Source: Dactylis glomerata
Lineage: Eukaryota > Streptophyta > Magnoliopsida > Poales > Poaceae
Direction of reading: 5' to 3'
DNA length: 64,000 nucleotides
Assembly: GCA_007115705.1 (NCBI GenBank)
Contig: QXEO01000382.1
Coordinates: forward strand, 8,833,318-8,897,317
Shown one piece after another: positions 32,862 through 44,841 of this stretch (its first letter is position 1; each line of letters opens with the position of its first letter). The translations under genes and the position numbers were made by a program. The notes beneath the pieces are model-generated. The model did not search any database, was not told the origin of the DNA, and worked only from the letters and a program-made list of their open reading frames with translations.

Positions 32862-32878
32862 TTAAGCTTGGGGATGCT
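32862..32878 (+). other. Polypurine tract, Athila-like element
   Basis: AAGCTTGGGGATGCT lies directly before the TGATAC LTR start at 32879. The same word occurs twice upstream, near 30690 and 30740. Confidence 0.7.
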
Positions 32879-34497
32879 TGATACATCTCAAATGTATCTA
32901 TAATTTTTGATGCTCCATGCTTGTTCTTACACCATTTGCTTTGTGTTTTGTTACACTTCGTGGCATTTTTATGCATTTTCCGGAACTAACCTATTAACAA
33001 GATGCCACAGTGCCAGTTCCCTGTTTTCTGCTGTTTTTGTGTTTCATAAAAGTTACACAGGAAATATTCTCGGAATTGGACAAAACAAAAGCCAAATCTC
33101 CTATTTTTTCTGAAGCTTTGCGAAGACCAAAGAGGAGATGGATGGGGGCCACGGGCCAGCCACACCATAGGGCGGCGCGACCAGCCCCTGGCCTGCACCC
33201 CTGGTGGTGAGGCCGCCCTGGTCCACTCCTGACGCCGCCCCTTCGCCTATAAAGACCCCTCGACGGAAAAAACTAAGGACCCGATCAATTTTCCAGAAAC
33301 ACATCGCGATCCGCCGCCATCGTCGACCCGAGATCGGGAGGGTCCAGAAGCTCTTCCCGGCACCCTGCTAGAGAGGGGAATCGCCACCGGAGGTCTTCTT
33401 CATCGCCATGCTTGCCTCTGGCGCGATGAGTGAGTAGTCTACCTTGGACTATGGGTCCATAGCAGTAGCTAGATGGTTGTCTTCTCCACCATGTGCTTCA
33501 TGTTTAGATCTCGTGAGCTGTCTTACATGATCGAGATCATCTTTATGTAATTCTACATGTTGTGTTTGTTGGGATCCGATGAATATTGGTGTTATGTTAA
33601 GTTGATGTTCTGAATTTTATCTTATGTTGTTTATGATCTTGCATGCTCTCCATTGTTAGTAGCTATCTTGGCCAAATAGATACTAGTCACTCCAAGAGGG
33701 GGTCTTTATGCTCGATAGTTGGGTTCATGCCTCTATTTAATCTGGGGGAGTGATAGAAACCTCTAAGGTTGTATATGTGCTATTGCCACTAGGGAGAAAA
33801 CAACAATCTTGTATCCAAGGATATTTGTTTTGTTTACATTACACACTTTGCTTAATGCAGTTATCTGTTGTTCGCAACTTAATACTCAAGGGGTCCTCGG
33901 ATGATTCCCCACGAGTGGATTATTAGTCATAGATGCAGTTGGATGGCGGTCTATGTATTTTGTTGTAATGCCCAAAGTAAATCTCATAGTGATCCTCATG
34001 ACATATGCACGTTATCTTTATTCTATCAATTGCCCAACTAAAATTTGTTTACCCAGCATGTCATTATTTATGTTATGGAGAGACACCACTAGTGAACTGT
34101 GGACCCCGGTCCAATTTCCTTTACACTGCTATTACTGTTTACTTTTACTCGCACTGTTTACTTTCTTGCATACTACTATTGCTTTCCACTCGATATGCTC
34201 AATCCTTTGTTTACAACAAACCGTTGAGATTGACAACCTCATCGTAAGTTGGGAGCAAAGTTCTTGGTTGTGTTGTGTGCAGGTTCCACATTGCTGCTGG
34301 TGCAAAGCAAAGCCCTGGACAAGGCGCCTTATAAATTATCCGGAGCTGTCGCAAAGCTAGCAGGCATCACCTTCTGAAGTTTGCCTTTTTCCTACTGGTT
34401 CGATAAACCTCAGTTTCTTACTGAGAGAAGACTTGCTACTGTGCTCATCATACCTTCCTCTTGGGGTTTCCAACTGGGTGGTTATCTGCCCGCATCA
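32879..34497 (+). mobile_element. 3' LTR of the Athila-like element
   Basis: It starts TGATACATCTCAAATGTATC and ends ...GCCCGCATCA. A TATAAAG box is at 33248-33254. It is related to, but clearly diverged from, the solo LTR at 35258-36912, so the two are not a pair. Confidence 0.8.
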
Positions 34498-34866
34498 ACT
34501 TGGCGCATGTTTACAACATGTTTGACTCATACAAAGTCGCTATAAGCCTCTATGATCATTTGGTTTTTGACTTGTGATGCCATTTTATGCTTCTCTTAAT
34601 GATGTTTTGTCGCTATGCATGATTATGGCCGTTATTGCTCTCTTAGTTGGTCGCTCCCAGTCTTTTGTTAGCCCTCATTTTGTACTGAGTATGAGCTCTA
34701 CTCGTGCATCCAACTCCCAAAAACTAAGTTATTCCAATGAGTCCACCATACATACCTATTAGCAATTTGCTATTCCAAAGTACATTTGACTTGCTTTTAT
34801 CTATCCTTCGAATTAAACTCTTTTGGTGTTATGCAAAAATTAGTCAGTAAAGCTCTCATGAACCTC
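34498..34866 (+). repeat. Second copy of internal sequence 31378-31746, abutting the LTR
   Basis: ACTTGGCGCATG... through ...AGCTCTCA(T/C)GAACCT matches 31378-31746 with scattered differences. It begins exactly at the base after the LTR terminal CA. It could mean that the LTR element inserted into another member of the same family, or that a recombination joined two copies. Confidence 0.75.
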
Positions 34867-35252
34867 TAGTGAAGGAACAAAATCTGGACATGAACGGAAT
34901 TTGGACATGTGAAAAATCACGAGGTAGACTAATTGGAACGGAATTTTATTCTAGGGAAAATAAAAATTTGGACATGAAGGAACACAACTTTAGTGACCAC
35001 CAAACAAACTACTAGCACAAGTGGAACACAAATTTACCCTAGGAAGACCATGGAACAAAATTATAGTCCACGGAATGATTATAGCTAAAAAGAAGGAACA
35101 CAAATTTAGCGTCCGCAAAACAAATGTTGACCGCAAATGGAACAAAGTTTAGGCCACAGAACAAATCAAGACTATAAAAGGAACACAAATTTAGACCACA
35201 GAACAAATCATAACTCTAAAATGTGAACAAAAACTTAATGTTCGCGGAACAA
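34867..35252. repeat. Degenerate GGAACAAAAATTTAG array, left part
   Basis: Loose repeats of about 40 bp combine GGAACAAAAATTTAG, CCACGGAACAAATCA and GACTACAAA. The array continues at 36918-37912 and 39630-39760 after removal of the solo LTR and the Helitron. No coding content. Confidence 0.7.
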
Positions 35253-36917
35253 ATCACTGATACGTCTCAAATGTATCCATAATTTTTGATGCTCCATGCT
35301 TGTTTTCACACCATTTGCTTAGTGTTTCGTTACACTTCATGGCACTTTTATGCATTTTTTGGAACTAACCTATTAACAAGTCGCCACAGTGCCAGTTCCC
35401 TGTTTTCTGCTGTTTTTGTGTTTCAGAAAAGTTATACAGGAAATATTCTCGAAATTGGACGAAACCAAAGCCAGTCGCCCAGGATTTTACCGAAGCTTCC
35501 AGAGAACCGAAGAGGAGACGGAGTAGGGCCACGAGGGGCCCTCACACCAGGGCGGCGCGGCCAGGGGCTGGGCCGCACCCCCTATGTGTGAGACCACCTC
35601 GGTCCACTCCTGACGATGCCCCTTCGCCTATAAAGACCCCCCGACGAGAAAAACCTAAGGCCCGATTAGTTTTACAGAACACATCGCGATCCGCCGCCAC
35701 CGTCGACCCGAAGATCGGGAGGGTCCAGAAGCTCTTCCCGACACCCTGACGGAGAGGGAAATCGCCACCGGAGGTCTTCTTCATCGCCATGCTTGCCTCC
35801 GGCGCGATGAGTGAGTAGTCTACCTTGGACTATGGGTCCATAGCAGTAGCTAGATGGTTGTCTTCTCCACCATGTGTTTCATGTTTAGATCTCATGAGCT
35901 GCCCTACATGATTGAGATCACCGTTATGTAATTCTACATGTTTGGTATGTTGGGATCCGAAGAATATTGGTGTTATGTTTGAGTTGATGTACTGAAATTT
36001 ATCTTATGTTATCTCTATGTTGTTTATGATCTTGCATGCTCTCCGTTGTTAGTAGCTATCTTGGCCAAGTAGTTGCTAGTGACTCCAAGAGGGGGTATTT
36101 ATGCTCGATAGTGAGTTCATGCCTCTATTTAATCTGGGGGAGTGACAGAAACCTCTAAGGTTGTAGATGTGCTGTTGCTACTAGGGGAAAAACAACATTC
36201 ATATGCTCGAGGGCATATGCTTTGTTTACATTACACACTTTGCTTAATGCAATTATCTGTTGTTCGCAACTTAATACTCATGGGGTGTTCGGATGATATC
36301 CCCGTGAGTGGATTATTAGTCATAGATGCAGTTGGATGGCGGTCTATGTATCTTGTTGTAATGCCCAGAGTAAATCTCATAGTGATCCTCTCATCATATG
36401 CACGTTGTCTTTATTCTATCAATTGCCCAACTGTAATTTGTTTACCCAGCTTGTATTATTTTATCTTATGGAGAGACACCGCTAGTGAACTGTGGATCCC
36501 GGTCCTATTTCCTTTATATTGCTATCACCTGTTTACTTTACTCGCACTGTTTACTTTACTTGCATACTTTTACTATTTTTCACTCGATACGCTCATTCCT
36601 TTCTTTACAGCAAACCGGTGAGATTGACAACCTCATCATAAGTTGGGAGCAAAGTATTTGGTTGTGTTGTGTGCAGGTTCCACGTTGCTACTAGTTGAAG
36701 ACGCGCTAACTCGTTTTGATCGTGAAACGGCGCCCTTGTTGGAGTGTCACTAGACTAGCAAGCATCACCTTCAGTCGTTTGGCTCCTTCCTCTCCTGACC
36801 GACATACCTTGGTTTCTTAACTGAGGGAAAAACCTTGCTACTATATTCATCATACCTTCCTCTTGGGGTTCCCAACTGGACGGTGAAAAGATAACACCAC
36901 CGTCATGCATCAATCAC
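35253..36917 (+). mobile_element. Solo LTR with perfect target site duplication ATCAC
   Basis: The LTR spans 35258-36912, from TGATACGTCTCAAATG to ...TGCATCA, flanked by ATCAC at 35253-35257 and 36913-36917. A TATAAAG box is at 35629-35635. The flanks join seamlessly in the GGAACAAA array. There is no internal domain, so this is the product of LTR-LTR recombination. Confidence 0.92.
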
Positions 36918-37912
36918 TGCTAAACAGGGAACAAAAACTTAAGTCAAGAAACAAATCAAGACTAGGTGGACAACAAAAAATTAGTCTATGAAATAAATCA
37001 TTACTACAAAGAAGGAACAAATATCTAGCATCTGTAGAATATATCACGACTATAGAGGGAAACAAAAATTTAGTCTATGAAATAAATCAAGACTACAAAA
37101 GGAACAAAAATTTAGTCCACAGAACAAATTAGGCTACAAAGAAGGAACAACAATTTAGCATCCGCGAAACAAATCTCGACTTCAAATGGAACAAAATTTA
37201 GGCCGCGGAACAAATCAAGACTACAAAAAGAACACAAATTTAGACCACAGAACAAAGCACGAATACAAAATGAGAATAAACAATAAATATCTGCGGAACA
37301 AATCACGACTATAGAGGGAATAAAAAATTAGGCCGAGGAACAAATGAAGACTACATGGGGAACCAAAATTTGGTCCACGGAATAAATGTCGGCTACAAAG
37401 AAGAAACAAAAATTTATCCGCAGTGGGAAACAAAATTTTAGTCCGCGGAAGAAATCAAGACTATATGGGTAACAAAAATTTAGTCCACGGAACAAATTGT
37501 AATGACAAAGTAGGAACAAATATTTAACGTGAACAAATGACGACGACAAATAAAAAATAAAATGGCGCGCATAAAACAAATCACGACAAAAGATTAAACT
37601 AAAACTAGGCCGCGGAGCAAATCAAGAATATATGGGAATATAAATTTATTCCGAGGAACAAATCACGACTAGAAAGAAGGAACACAAATTTAATAAAACA
37701 AATCAGGACAACATTGGGAACTAGGTTGCAAAACAAATCAAAACTACAAAAGAAAACTAGCATTGAACTGATAATTAACATCCACAAAAATGACATCTAT
37801 ACATGGATTAAAAAGTTTTAGACCAATAGAACAAAAAATTAGAACAGAAAATTTAGGCTATGAAAATTTGTGGGTGCAAAGAAACAAAGCTAAGTGAAAT
37901 TAGTTTTTGTAA
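36918..37912. repeat. Degenerate GGAACAAAAATTTAG array, middle part
   Basis: About 1 kb of the same loosely repeated 40-bp words. Minus-strand ORFs here are Phe/Cys/Leu-rich artefacts of the repeat. Confidence 0.75.
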
Positions 37913-39629
37913 TCCTATATAACTAAGAAGTTCATCCCCACTAATCTATTTCTCTTGACATGCAGCTATGCCACATCATCATTTCCCCCTTTAACATTTC
38001 CTACTTCTATTTTTGTAGCAAGAAATTATCACATTCTTTTCTTCTAACCGCTGATCATTAAAAGTCACCCATCTATTCACCTCCCCCACGCACCTCCATC
38101 TCTTTCTCATGTGTTCTGATTGGCCACCGGCTCATATATTTGTTTCTTTATCTTCCACTTTAAGACTCAAGTAGCAATGCATAGACCACGCACAGCCTGG
38201 GCCCTCCACGGCTGTTGTAAATGATGGTTTCAATTCTTCTCCTCTTCATTTTCTCCACTCAATCCTCTATAAGATGAGACGGACACATTAGCACCTACTC
38301 CAAATTTGTGGAGGCATCTGAGCAGCCTACTTATTAAACTGATCAAGAATCAGAGGAGACATTGTGCTATATAAAATTCCCTACTCCAAAGAGGGTGTCA
38401 GCGACCAAATTGATCATCATTGTTGGTCACGATCCAGCAATATTTTTCTCTGCCACGGTTAGGAATTCTTCATCTACCGGCAGTGGTCATTTTTCAAAAT
38501 TGCCATGGGTTAGACAGTTTGGACGAAGCGTGCAGCTATTGCTGTTGATTCTTCCCCTATTGCTTGTGCTATATTGTTAATACCATCACTGATTTATCCA
38601 TCCCAGTTTGGTATGTACTTCTTTTGTTTGTTTATTATTATGGTTTGGCTTCAGTCAACAGATGGGTAACTTAATCTGCATATCAACGTGATCGCTGTAC
38701 TGGACGCCATGCAGTGGGTAAAAATCTCATATCAGATGTTATTTGTTCTCAAGTTTCTAATTGTCTGATCTTGCTATCATTACCATACAAAGCAATTAGG
38801 TATGCGTCTCCACTAGGTATGTCAAATTATCTCTCTATAGTGTACGTACAGTAACACTCATATCTATTTATGAAATTTCTGAATTTAGTGTGCCACAAGT
38901 ATTATGCAACTCAGTTTGGTATGTGTGTACTATTGTTTTTTCCCATAGCCTTTCTCCTGCTCAACATACGGAGATGTGATTCCGAAAAAAGTAAAATATA
39001 CAGGTGCAGGGAACATGCTATGTCATTATTTTTGCAGCTACGATATTAGAGATAAGGGCGTAAAATTTCACATGTTGTGGGCTTATGAGATACAAACAAC
39101 AGTCATTGCTAGCTACTCTAATTCGTGCAATTGTTCCATAAAATTAGTTCTTAAAATCTATCATGCATTCAGATATGTTTTGTTCTTTATCAAAGCTATC
39201 TTTCTTTTCCTATGGCTTAATTTGTTTCGGACTTAAAATTATTTTTTTGCTGTATGCATGATTTTAGGATCTTTACCGTTTCTTCATTAGATGCTTTTTA
39301 ATTATAAAATATCTAAGTGAATTTGACACTGAATGTTCACATGTGAAAATTATACTAGAAGGAATCTTATTTATAGGTCACATTTGTAGTCACTCTTGAA
39401 TTAACTTTGTTACTTATCGAAAAAAATTAAAATCAGTGTAATACACTTCAAAGCTCGGTGTATAGGAGTACCTGTTGCAGTTTGGTTACATTTCACTTGA
39501 GCAAATGTATGTTAGAGGGACATGTGTGTTCCAACATGTCACTCAATATTCATGCTCTCACGTACTTTTTGTTTATTTGCATATATATCATATCGAATTT
39601 TCCGCTGCAACGCGCGGAGTATTTTCTAG
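37913..39629 (+). mobile_element. Non-autonomous Helitron (1717 bp)
   Basis: The 5' end is TCCTATATAACTAAGAAG, preceded by A at 37912. The 3' end is CTAG at 39626-39629, followed by T, so the insertion is between A and T. A hairpin TCCGC-(8)-GCGGA at 39601-39618 lies eight bases before the CTAG. The flanking sequence on both sides is the GGAACAAA array. No Rep/helicase is encoded and the internal sequence has no recognised gene. Confidence 0.85.
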
Positions 39630-40024
39630 TTCATGGAACAAATCATGACGACCGAAGGAACAAAGAATATGAACTCCATGGAAAAAGAAAAAATCCAATT
39701 TATAGAAAACTAGAACTCACAGAACAAGAAACGGGTCCAAAGAGGAACACCTTTTAGACTAATTGGAGAAAAAACATGAAAAATAAAAAAGAAATACTTT
39801 TTAAAACTAAATGGAACAAAAAAAATAAGAATCATGGGAAATATACAAACATGGCTTAAAAAGGAAAAATAAAAATAAAAAAATAAAAAATTGTGAAAAG
39901 AGAAAAGAATATACGTCAGCCACATAAACGGTAACGGAAAAAAGAAGCTAAGCACGCTCGTTCGTATGGTCGTATGAAAGGAAGAAAGAGTTAATGGGCC
40001 AAGCCCACATCTAGAAAACCTTTA
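39630..40024. repeat. Degenerate array, right remnant, then A-rich sequence
   Basis: GGAACAAATCATGACGACCG resumes directly after the Helitron. It becomes A-rich at 39740-39900 and then unique sequence containing a TGGGCC word. No gene is seen. Confidence 0.6.
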
Positions 40025-40857
40025 GGGCTCATTCGGTTGCAGTGGAAGTAATCCCCTAGAGGGATTAATCCGCCGAGGATTTGGGTGACCCCGGACTCTA
40101 CACCCAGTTCCCTCCAGGTAATTAATACATGTCTTTTGTCGTTCGGTTTAGAGCTAGCTCATGTCGCCGTGACCGCGGCGCAATCAATGGGACCCCGACG
40201 CTTGTTCTCCTCTTCTACCGCTCGGGTACTAACCCAGCGCCCTTCCCGGAGAGCGCACCACCACCAGCAATGGCTGAACCGTCCCTCATGATGCGGTGGC
40301 GGACGTTGCCGGAGACGGAGAAGATGGTGACGACTACAATGATTTCGGCCGATGCGGGTCGATTGATTGGCAGGGTGAGCGAGACGACGACGGAGATCAT
40401 GATGGACGCCACGGGAACGAGGAGGGCGCCAGCGACTATGTGAATCGAACACAATCACGTTCTTGCTGGCCATGGCCGGCCGGATGCGCCCGATGCAGGG
40501 GAGAGACGAGTCACCGCCAGACCGGTAGCTGTAGGGGATTATGATTTGGGGCGACGGATGACGCTGACGGAAGCGTTGCTCATCGGAGACAGCGCCGAAC
40601 AAAGTCTTTGGCGCGCCGCCCAATATGCCCAACTCGATCAGCGCTGCATCTCGCCTCTCGGGATATTTTTCACGGGTTGGATCACGATTTTTCTTTCCCC
40701 CTGGAGTGGCCAGGTTTGGCAGGGTTTGGGCCGGGGATTCAACCCGGGCGGGTATAACCGAACGCAAAAATATGGTTGGGCAAGTATTCTACCCCATCGG
40801 GGTGACCCCCGTGAAACCCGCCCATTCCCCCGAGGACGGGAATAACCGAACGAGGCC
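40025..40857. mobile_element. Non-autonomous PIF/Harbinger element (833 bp), TSD TTA
   Basis: The termini are GGGCTCATTCGGTT on the left and, read inward from the right, GGCCTCGTTCGGTT (12 of 14 identical). They are flanked by TTA at 40022-40024 and 40858-40860. TTA target sites and GG-starting inverted repeats are typical of this superfamily. No transposase is seen; a 202-codon minus ORF inside lacks a known domain. Confidence 0.85.
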
Positions 40858-40860
40858 TTA

Positions 40861-41439
40861 GCTAAACCTATGCCGGTAGCGCGTGCTACCGAGCAATTTC
40901 CGAAAATGGATCGCTAGCATGCGCGCGATACGTACGCTCGTTTCGCTAAAGAAATTTCGACCGTGGGCTCGGCCCGTTTTGGTTGGTTCGGTCACGCTGG
41001 TTATATCTTTCGTACGTTTGTGTACATGCGCGTAGGTCGACGTTGATTCTTTTCCTTCCTTCCAGGTGACTCATGTGAGATGTGTTTCTTATTTCTATTT
41101 CTAGATTTCTTATCATATTTCCATGCATTGGCGTACTGTGTATATGCATGGTATATTCGGTTCATTCTTTTCTTCTTCTTTTTATGATTTCTTTTTCTTT
41201 TGTCGCTTTGTTTGTAATTCCTCGTTTCCTTTTTAAGTTATTTTTCTTTTTTAATTCCTGTTCCATTTATTTTTAAATTATGTTCAATATTTTATGATTA
41301 TTATATTTCATGATTTTCTATGTATATTTTTTCATTTCTTATTATTCTTTCTCTTAACATTTCATTTATCTTATTTAGTTTACTTTACTATTTAGTTACC
41401 TTATTATTTTTTATTTTGTTTTTATTCTCTTAAGTGGTA
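40861..41439. other. Unassigned spacer, T-rich toward the right
   Basis: No coding or mobile-element signature was recognised. The right third grades into the T-rich array that follows. Confidence 0.4.
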
Positions 41440-42610
41440 ATTTTTGTTCCAGAATTTTGTACCTTTTGTTCTTGTATTTTTGTTCCTATATTTTTGTTCC
41501 CGTATTTTTGTTTCCAGATTTTTATAATTTTTGTTCCCAAATTTATGTAATTTTTGTTCCTAGATTTTTGTAACCTTCATTCCTAAATTCTTGTAATTTT
41601 TGGTCTTGAATTTTTGTAATTTTTTCCAGGATTTTAGTTCTTGGATTTTTGTAATTTTTATTCCCATATTATTAAAAAAATTTGTTCCCAGATTTTTGAA
41701 ATTTTTGTTCCTGGATTTTTGATATTAGATTTTTTTAACTTTTGTTCCTGGATTTTTAAAATTTTTGTTCCTAGATTTTTGTAATTTTGTTTCCTAGATT
41801 TTTGTAACTTTTTGTTCCCGGATTTTTGTAACTTTTATTCCCGGAATTTTTTAAATTTTACTTCCCGGATTTTTGTAATTTTTGTTCCCAGATTTTTATA
41901 ATTTTTTCCCGGATTTTTGAAATTTTTGTTTCTAAAATTTTGATCTGAGGTTTTTTGTAACTTTTGTTCCTCGATTTTTGAAATATTTTTTCCTGGATTT
42001 TTCTTCCTAGAATTTTGTAACTTTTGTTCCTAGATTTCTGTAATTTTTGTTTCCCAATTTTTGTAACTTTTGTTCCTAGATTTTTGTAACTTTTGTTCCT
42101 AGATTTTTTAATTTTTGTTCACGGATTTTTGTAATTTTAGTTCTCGGATATTTGAAATTTTTGTTCCTGGATTATTTTAACATTTGTTCCTGGATTTTTT
42201 AAATTTTTGTTCCTAGATTTTTGTTTTCCTAGATTTTTGTAAATTTTGTTCCCAGATTTTTGTATCTTTTGTTTCCGGAGTTTCGTAACTTCTGTTCCCG
42301 AACTTTTTAAAATTTTGTTCATGTATTTTTGTAATTTTATTTCTCGTACTGTTGTAGTTTCTGTTCCTAGATTTTTGAAATTTTTGTTCCTACATTTTTA
42401 TAATTTTTTTGTTCCTAAATTTGTTCCCGGATTTTTTAAAACTTTTGTTTCCATAATTTTCATATTTTTGTAACTTTTTCCTGAATTTTTGAAATTTTCG
42501 TTCCTAGATTTTTATAAATTTGGTTCCCGCATTTATGTATTTTTAGTTTCCAACTTTTTGTAATTTTTATTCCCATATTTTTGCTTTTTTTGTTCCAAGA
42601 TTTTTGAAGT
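41440..42610. repeat. Degenerate TTTTTGTTCC(C/T)AGATTTTTGTAA array
   Basis: About 1.2 kb of imperfect repeats of roughly 22-24 bp around the word TTTTTGTTCCTAGA. On the minus strand the core reads GGAACAAAAA, the same core as the array at 34867-37912, so the two are in inverted orientation. Confidence 0.85.
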
Positions 42611-43339
42611 AGTCTACCAATAGTATTATATTTTATAATTCCATGAAAATTTAAACTTTTGGTACTTCCTTTTAAAATTTCACTAGTTGTTCTAAATTTT
42701 TACTCTATTATATGTATATATAGCTAGCTCAATTTGCAAGCACTGCTAGCCGGCATATATAAAACGAAAATAAATAATGCATATACTGTACATGTATACC
42801 ATCGACGATTCGGTGGCGCATGTGCATGCATGGGAATGGGACCGCATGCATGCGGGAGTACTCGGGCATTCAGGCGGCAACGACCAACACGTATGGGCTA
42901 TGCAGTGCAATTTTAAGTCCCACTTCGCCACGTAAAAGAGCACAATGCCAGTTTTAATATCAGTCTGATCGTTTATTCGCTTTACAATCCCACGCCTGCT
43001 CGGCCACACAGTGTACGTGCTCACAAAAAGGACACTGCTGAAGAGTTTAATAGGCTCCTAATTTCACAGCCCAACTTACCGAAACCGGGCGATAGGATCG
43101 CTCGGGCGCTATGGAGGAGGACCGCGAATCCTATTCTCCGCTCCTTAGCGGGTGGATCTCCGCTCCGCCCGCATGGGCACGTAGTTGGGCCGGCCCGTTA
43201 ACGCGTGATAGGTGGGTATTTTTGTTTTTTCTTGGCCAGTTTTGTTCCTTTGTTTTTTCTCTGGTTTTGGGTTCTAAGGTTTTCTTCAGGTTTTTAGTTT
43301 TTCTTTCTTTTTTCTTCTTTTTCTTTCCTAAAATTCTGA
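42611..43339. other. Unassigned spacer
   Basis: Mixed sequence with GGGCCGGCCCG near 43190. Nothing coding is supported. Confidence 0.4.
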
Positions 43340-43830
43340 ACATTTTTAAAAATTGAATATTTTAAATTTTGAACATTTTTTACTTTTGAACATTTTTACT
43401 ATTGAACATTTTTTAAATTTGAACATCTTTAAATTTTGAACATTTTTAAATTTTGAACATTTTTACTATTGAACATTTTATAAATTTGAACATTTTTAAA
43501 TTTTAAACATTTTTTACATACGAACATCATCAAAACGTGAACAAATTTGAATATTTTTCAAATTTGAACATTTTTCAAATTTGAATATTTTTAAATTTTG
43601 AACATTTTTCACATGTGAACATTTTTTAAAATTTGAAATTTTGTTTAGATTTATTTTTGTTCAGATTTAAATTTTTGTTTAGATTTATTTTTGTTCAGAT
43701 TTAAAATTTTGTTTAGATTTATTTTTGTTCATATTTAAAATTTTGTTCAAATATGAATTTTATTCAAATTCTAAATTTGTTCAAAATTTGAATTTTGAAA
43801 TTGTTCAAATATAAAAAATAAATAGAAAAG
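43340..43830. repeat. Degenerate TTGAACATTTTTAAA array
   Basis: Imperfect 14-20 bp repeats of GAACATTTTT shift into GTTCAGATTTA words after 43630, i.e. roughly the reverse complement. Such low-complexity blocks are common inside or beside Triticeae CACTA elements, but no CACTA terminus was found. Confidence 0.75.
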
Positions 43831-44728
43831 AAAAAGAACGTGCAACTGGAAACGAATGAATGAAGAACAAATGTGCAACTAGAAACGAACGTTACGTGGC
43901 GGAACGAACGAAGAAGAAACATGCAATTGCAAGTCGTTTCCATCTTAATGGGCCTGGCCCATTCGAAACATACGGGCGGAGGAAAGTAGGTCGCGCTAAC
44001 GCACGGAGACTAGGAACCCCGAGAAGGGCGATTCCTATATGCCGCCTTCTGCGGCGCAAACGCCTCGCGCCGCGTACCTCTGTAGGCACGCGTGCGGTGA
44101 TGGGCCAGGCCCGCCGATGGTCGGCGAAGGTGAGGAACTGCGCCGGGGCGGCCACCGGAGGTGAGGAAGGTGAGGAAGATGAGCCGGCGATGCCGCTGCG
44201 CCACGAAGTCGCCGACGCCGCGGCTGGCCGCGGTGGAGGCGGCGGAGCAAGCTCAAAAACTTAGGGTTGTGGGGGGTGGGAAGCTCGTCGGCGTTGGAAA
44301 GGAGGCTGCCGGAGAGGGGAGAATCGAGGGATGGCATAGGCCGGAGAGGGTGAATCGGCGATGGCGGCGGCGGCCGTGTCGGTGGCGGAGGTGAAGGGAG
44401 AAAGAAGAAAAGGGAGAGAAGGAAGAAGACGGCGCGGAAATGGGCCAGCCCGCAATTTCCCGTGGCCGTTTTCCCGTTTCCTTTGTTGGACTTCTGTTAA
44501 TGCGATGTGGCCATATGGGCCTTCTTCTTTCACCCATAGTCCACTCTTCCCTGTATGGCTGTATCAGATATAGTGGGCCCTAATTTTGGGCGGGTTCTAG
44601 GATGAAGCTGACCCTGCGCGTCGGTGACGTCTCTCACGCTTAAGGCGTTGAATAGGAAGACCCGGACCAAACCGAGGGTGAATCGGATTTGACCTCTTCC
44701 TTGGCAACTCAACGGAGACGCACGGGCC
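43831..44728. other. GC-rich region upstream of the host gene
   Basis: Several overlapping ORFs on both strands arise from high GC content (44000-44530) and lack recognisable domains. TGGGCC words, common in grass promoters, occur near 43951 and 44441. A diverged gene 5' end on the minus strand cannot be excluded. Confidence 0.35.
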
Positions 44729-44738
44729 TATATATATT
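44729..44738 (+). promoter_or_regulatory. TATA box of the host gene
   Basis: TATATATATT lies 104 bp before the ATG at 44842. It predicts transcription from about 44760 and a short 5' untranslated region. Confidence 0.65.
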
Positions 44739-44841
44739 GGCCCCCCTCGTAATCGATGGAAACGTTCCTAAGGCAAACGCAAAGAAAATCCCGATCCAAT
44801 AACAACCGGAAAAAGAAGCAGCAGAGACGGCGGGATCATCA

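Noticed and set aside
28628..36917. The LTRs at 32879-34497 and 35258-36912 as one element's pair
   Set aside because: They are too diverged from each other, and the second has its own perfect target duplication and no internal region.
37112..37796. Phe/Cys/Leu-rich minus ORFs that look like membrane proteins
   Set aside because: They come from the A-rich GGAACAAAAATTT array read on the opposite strand.
40159..40767. 202-codon minus ORF in the Harbinger element as a transposase
   Set aside because: No DDE or Myb-like motif is visible and the sequence is mostly Arg/Pro/Ser from GC-rich DNA.
43860..44537. Overlapping ORFs upstream of the host gene, possible divergent gene
   Set aside because: High GC opens several frames at once on both strands, with no splice structure or recognised domain.
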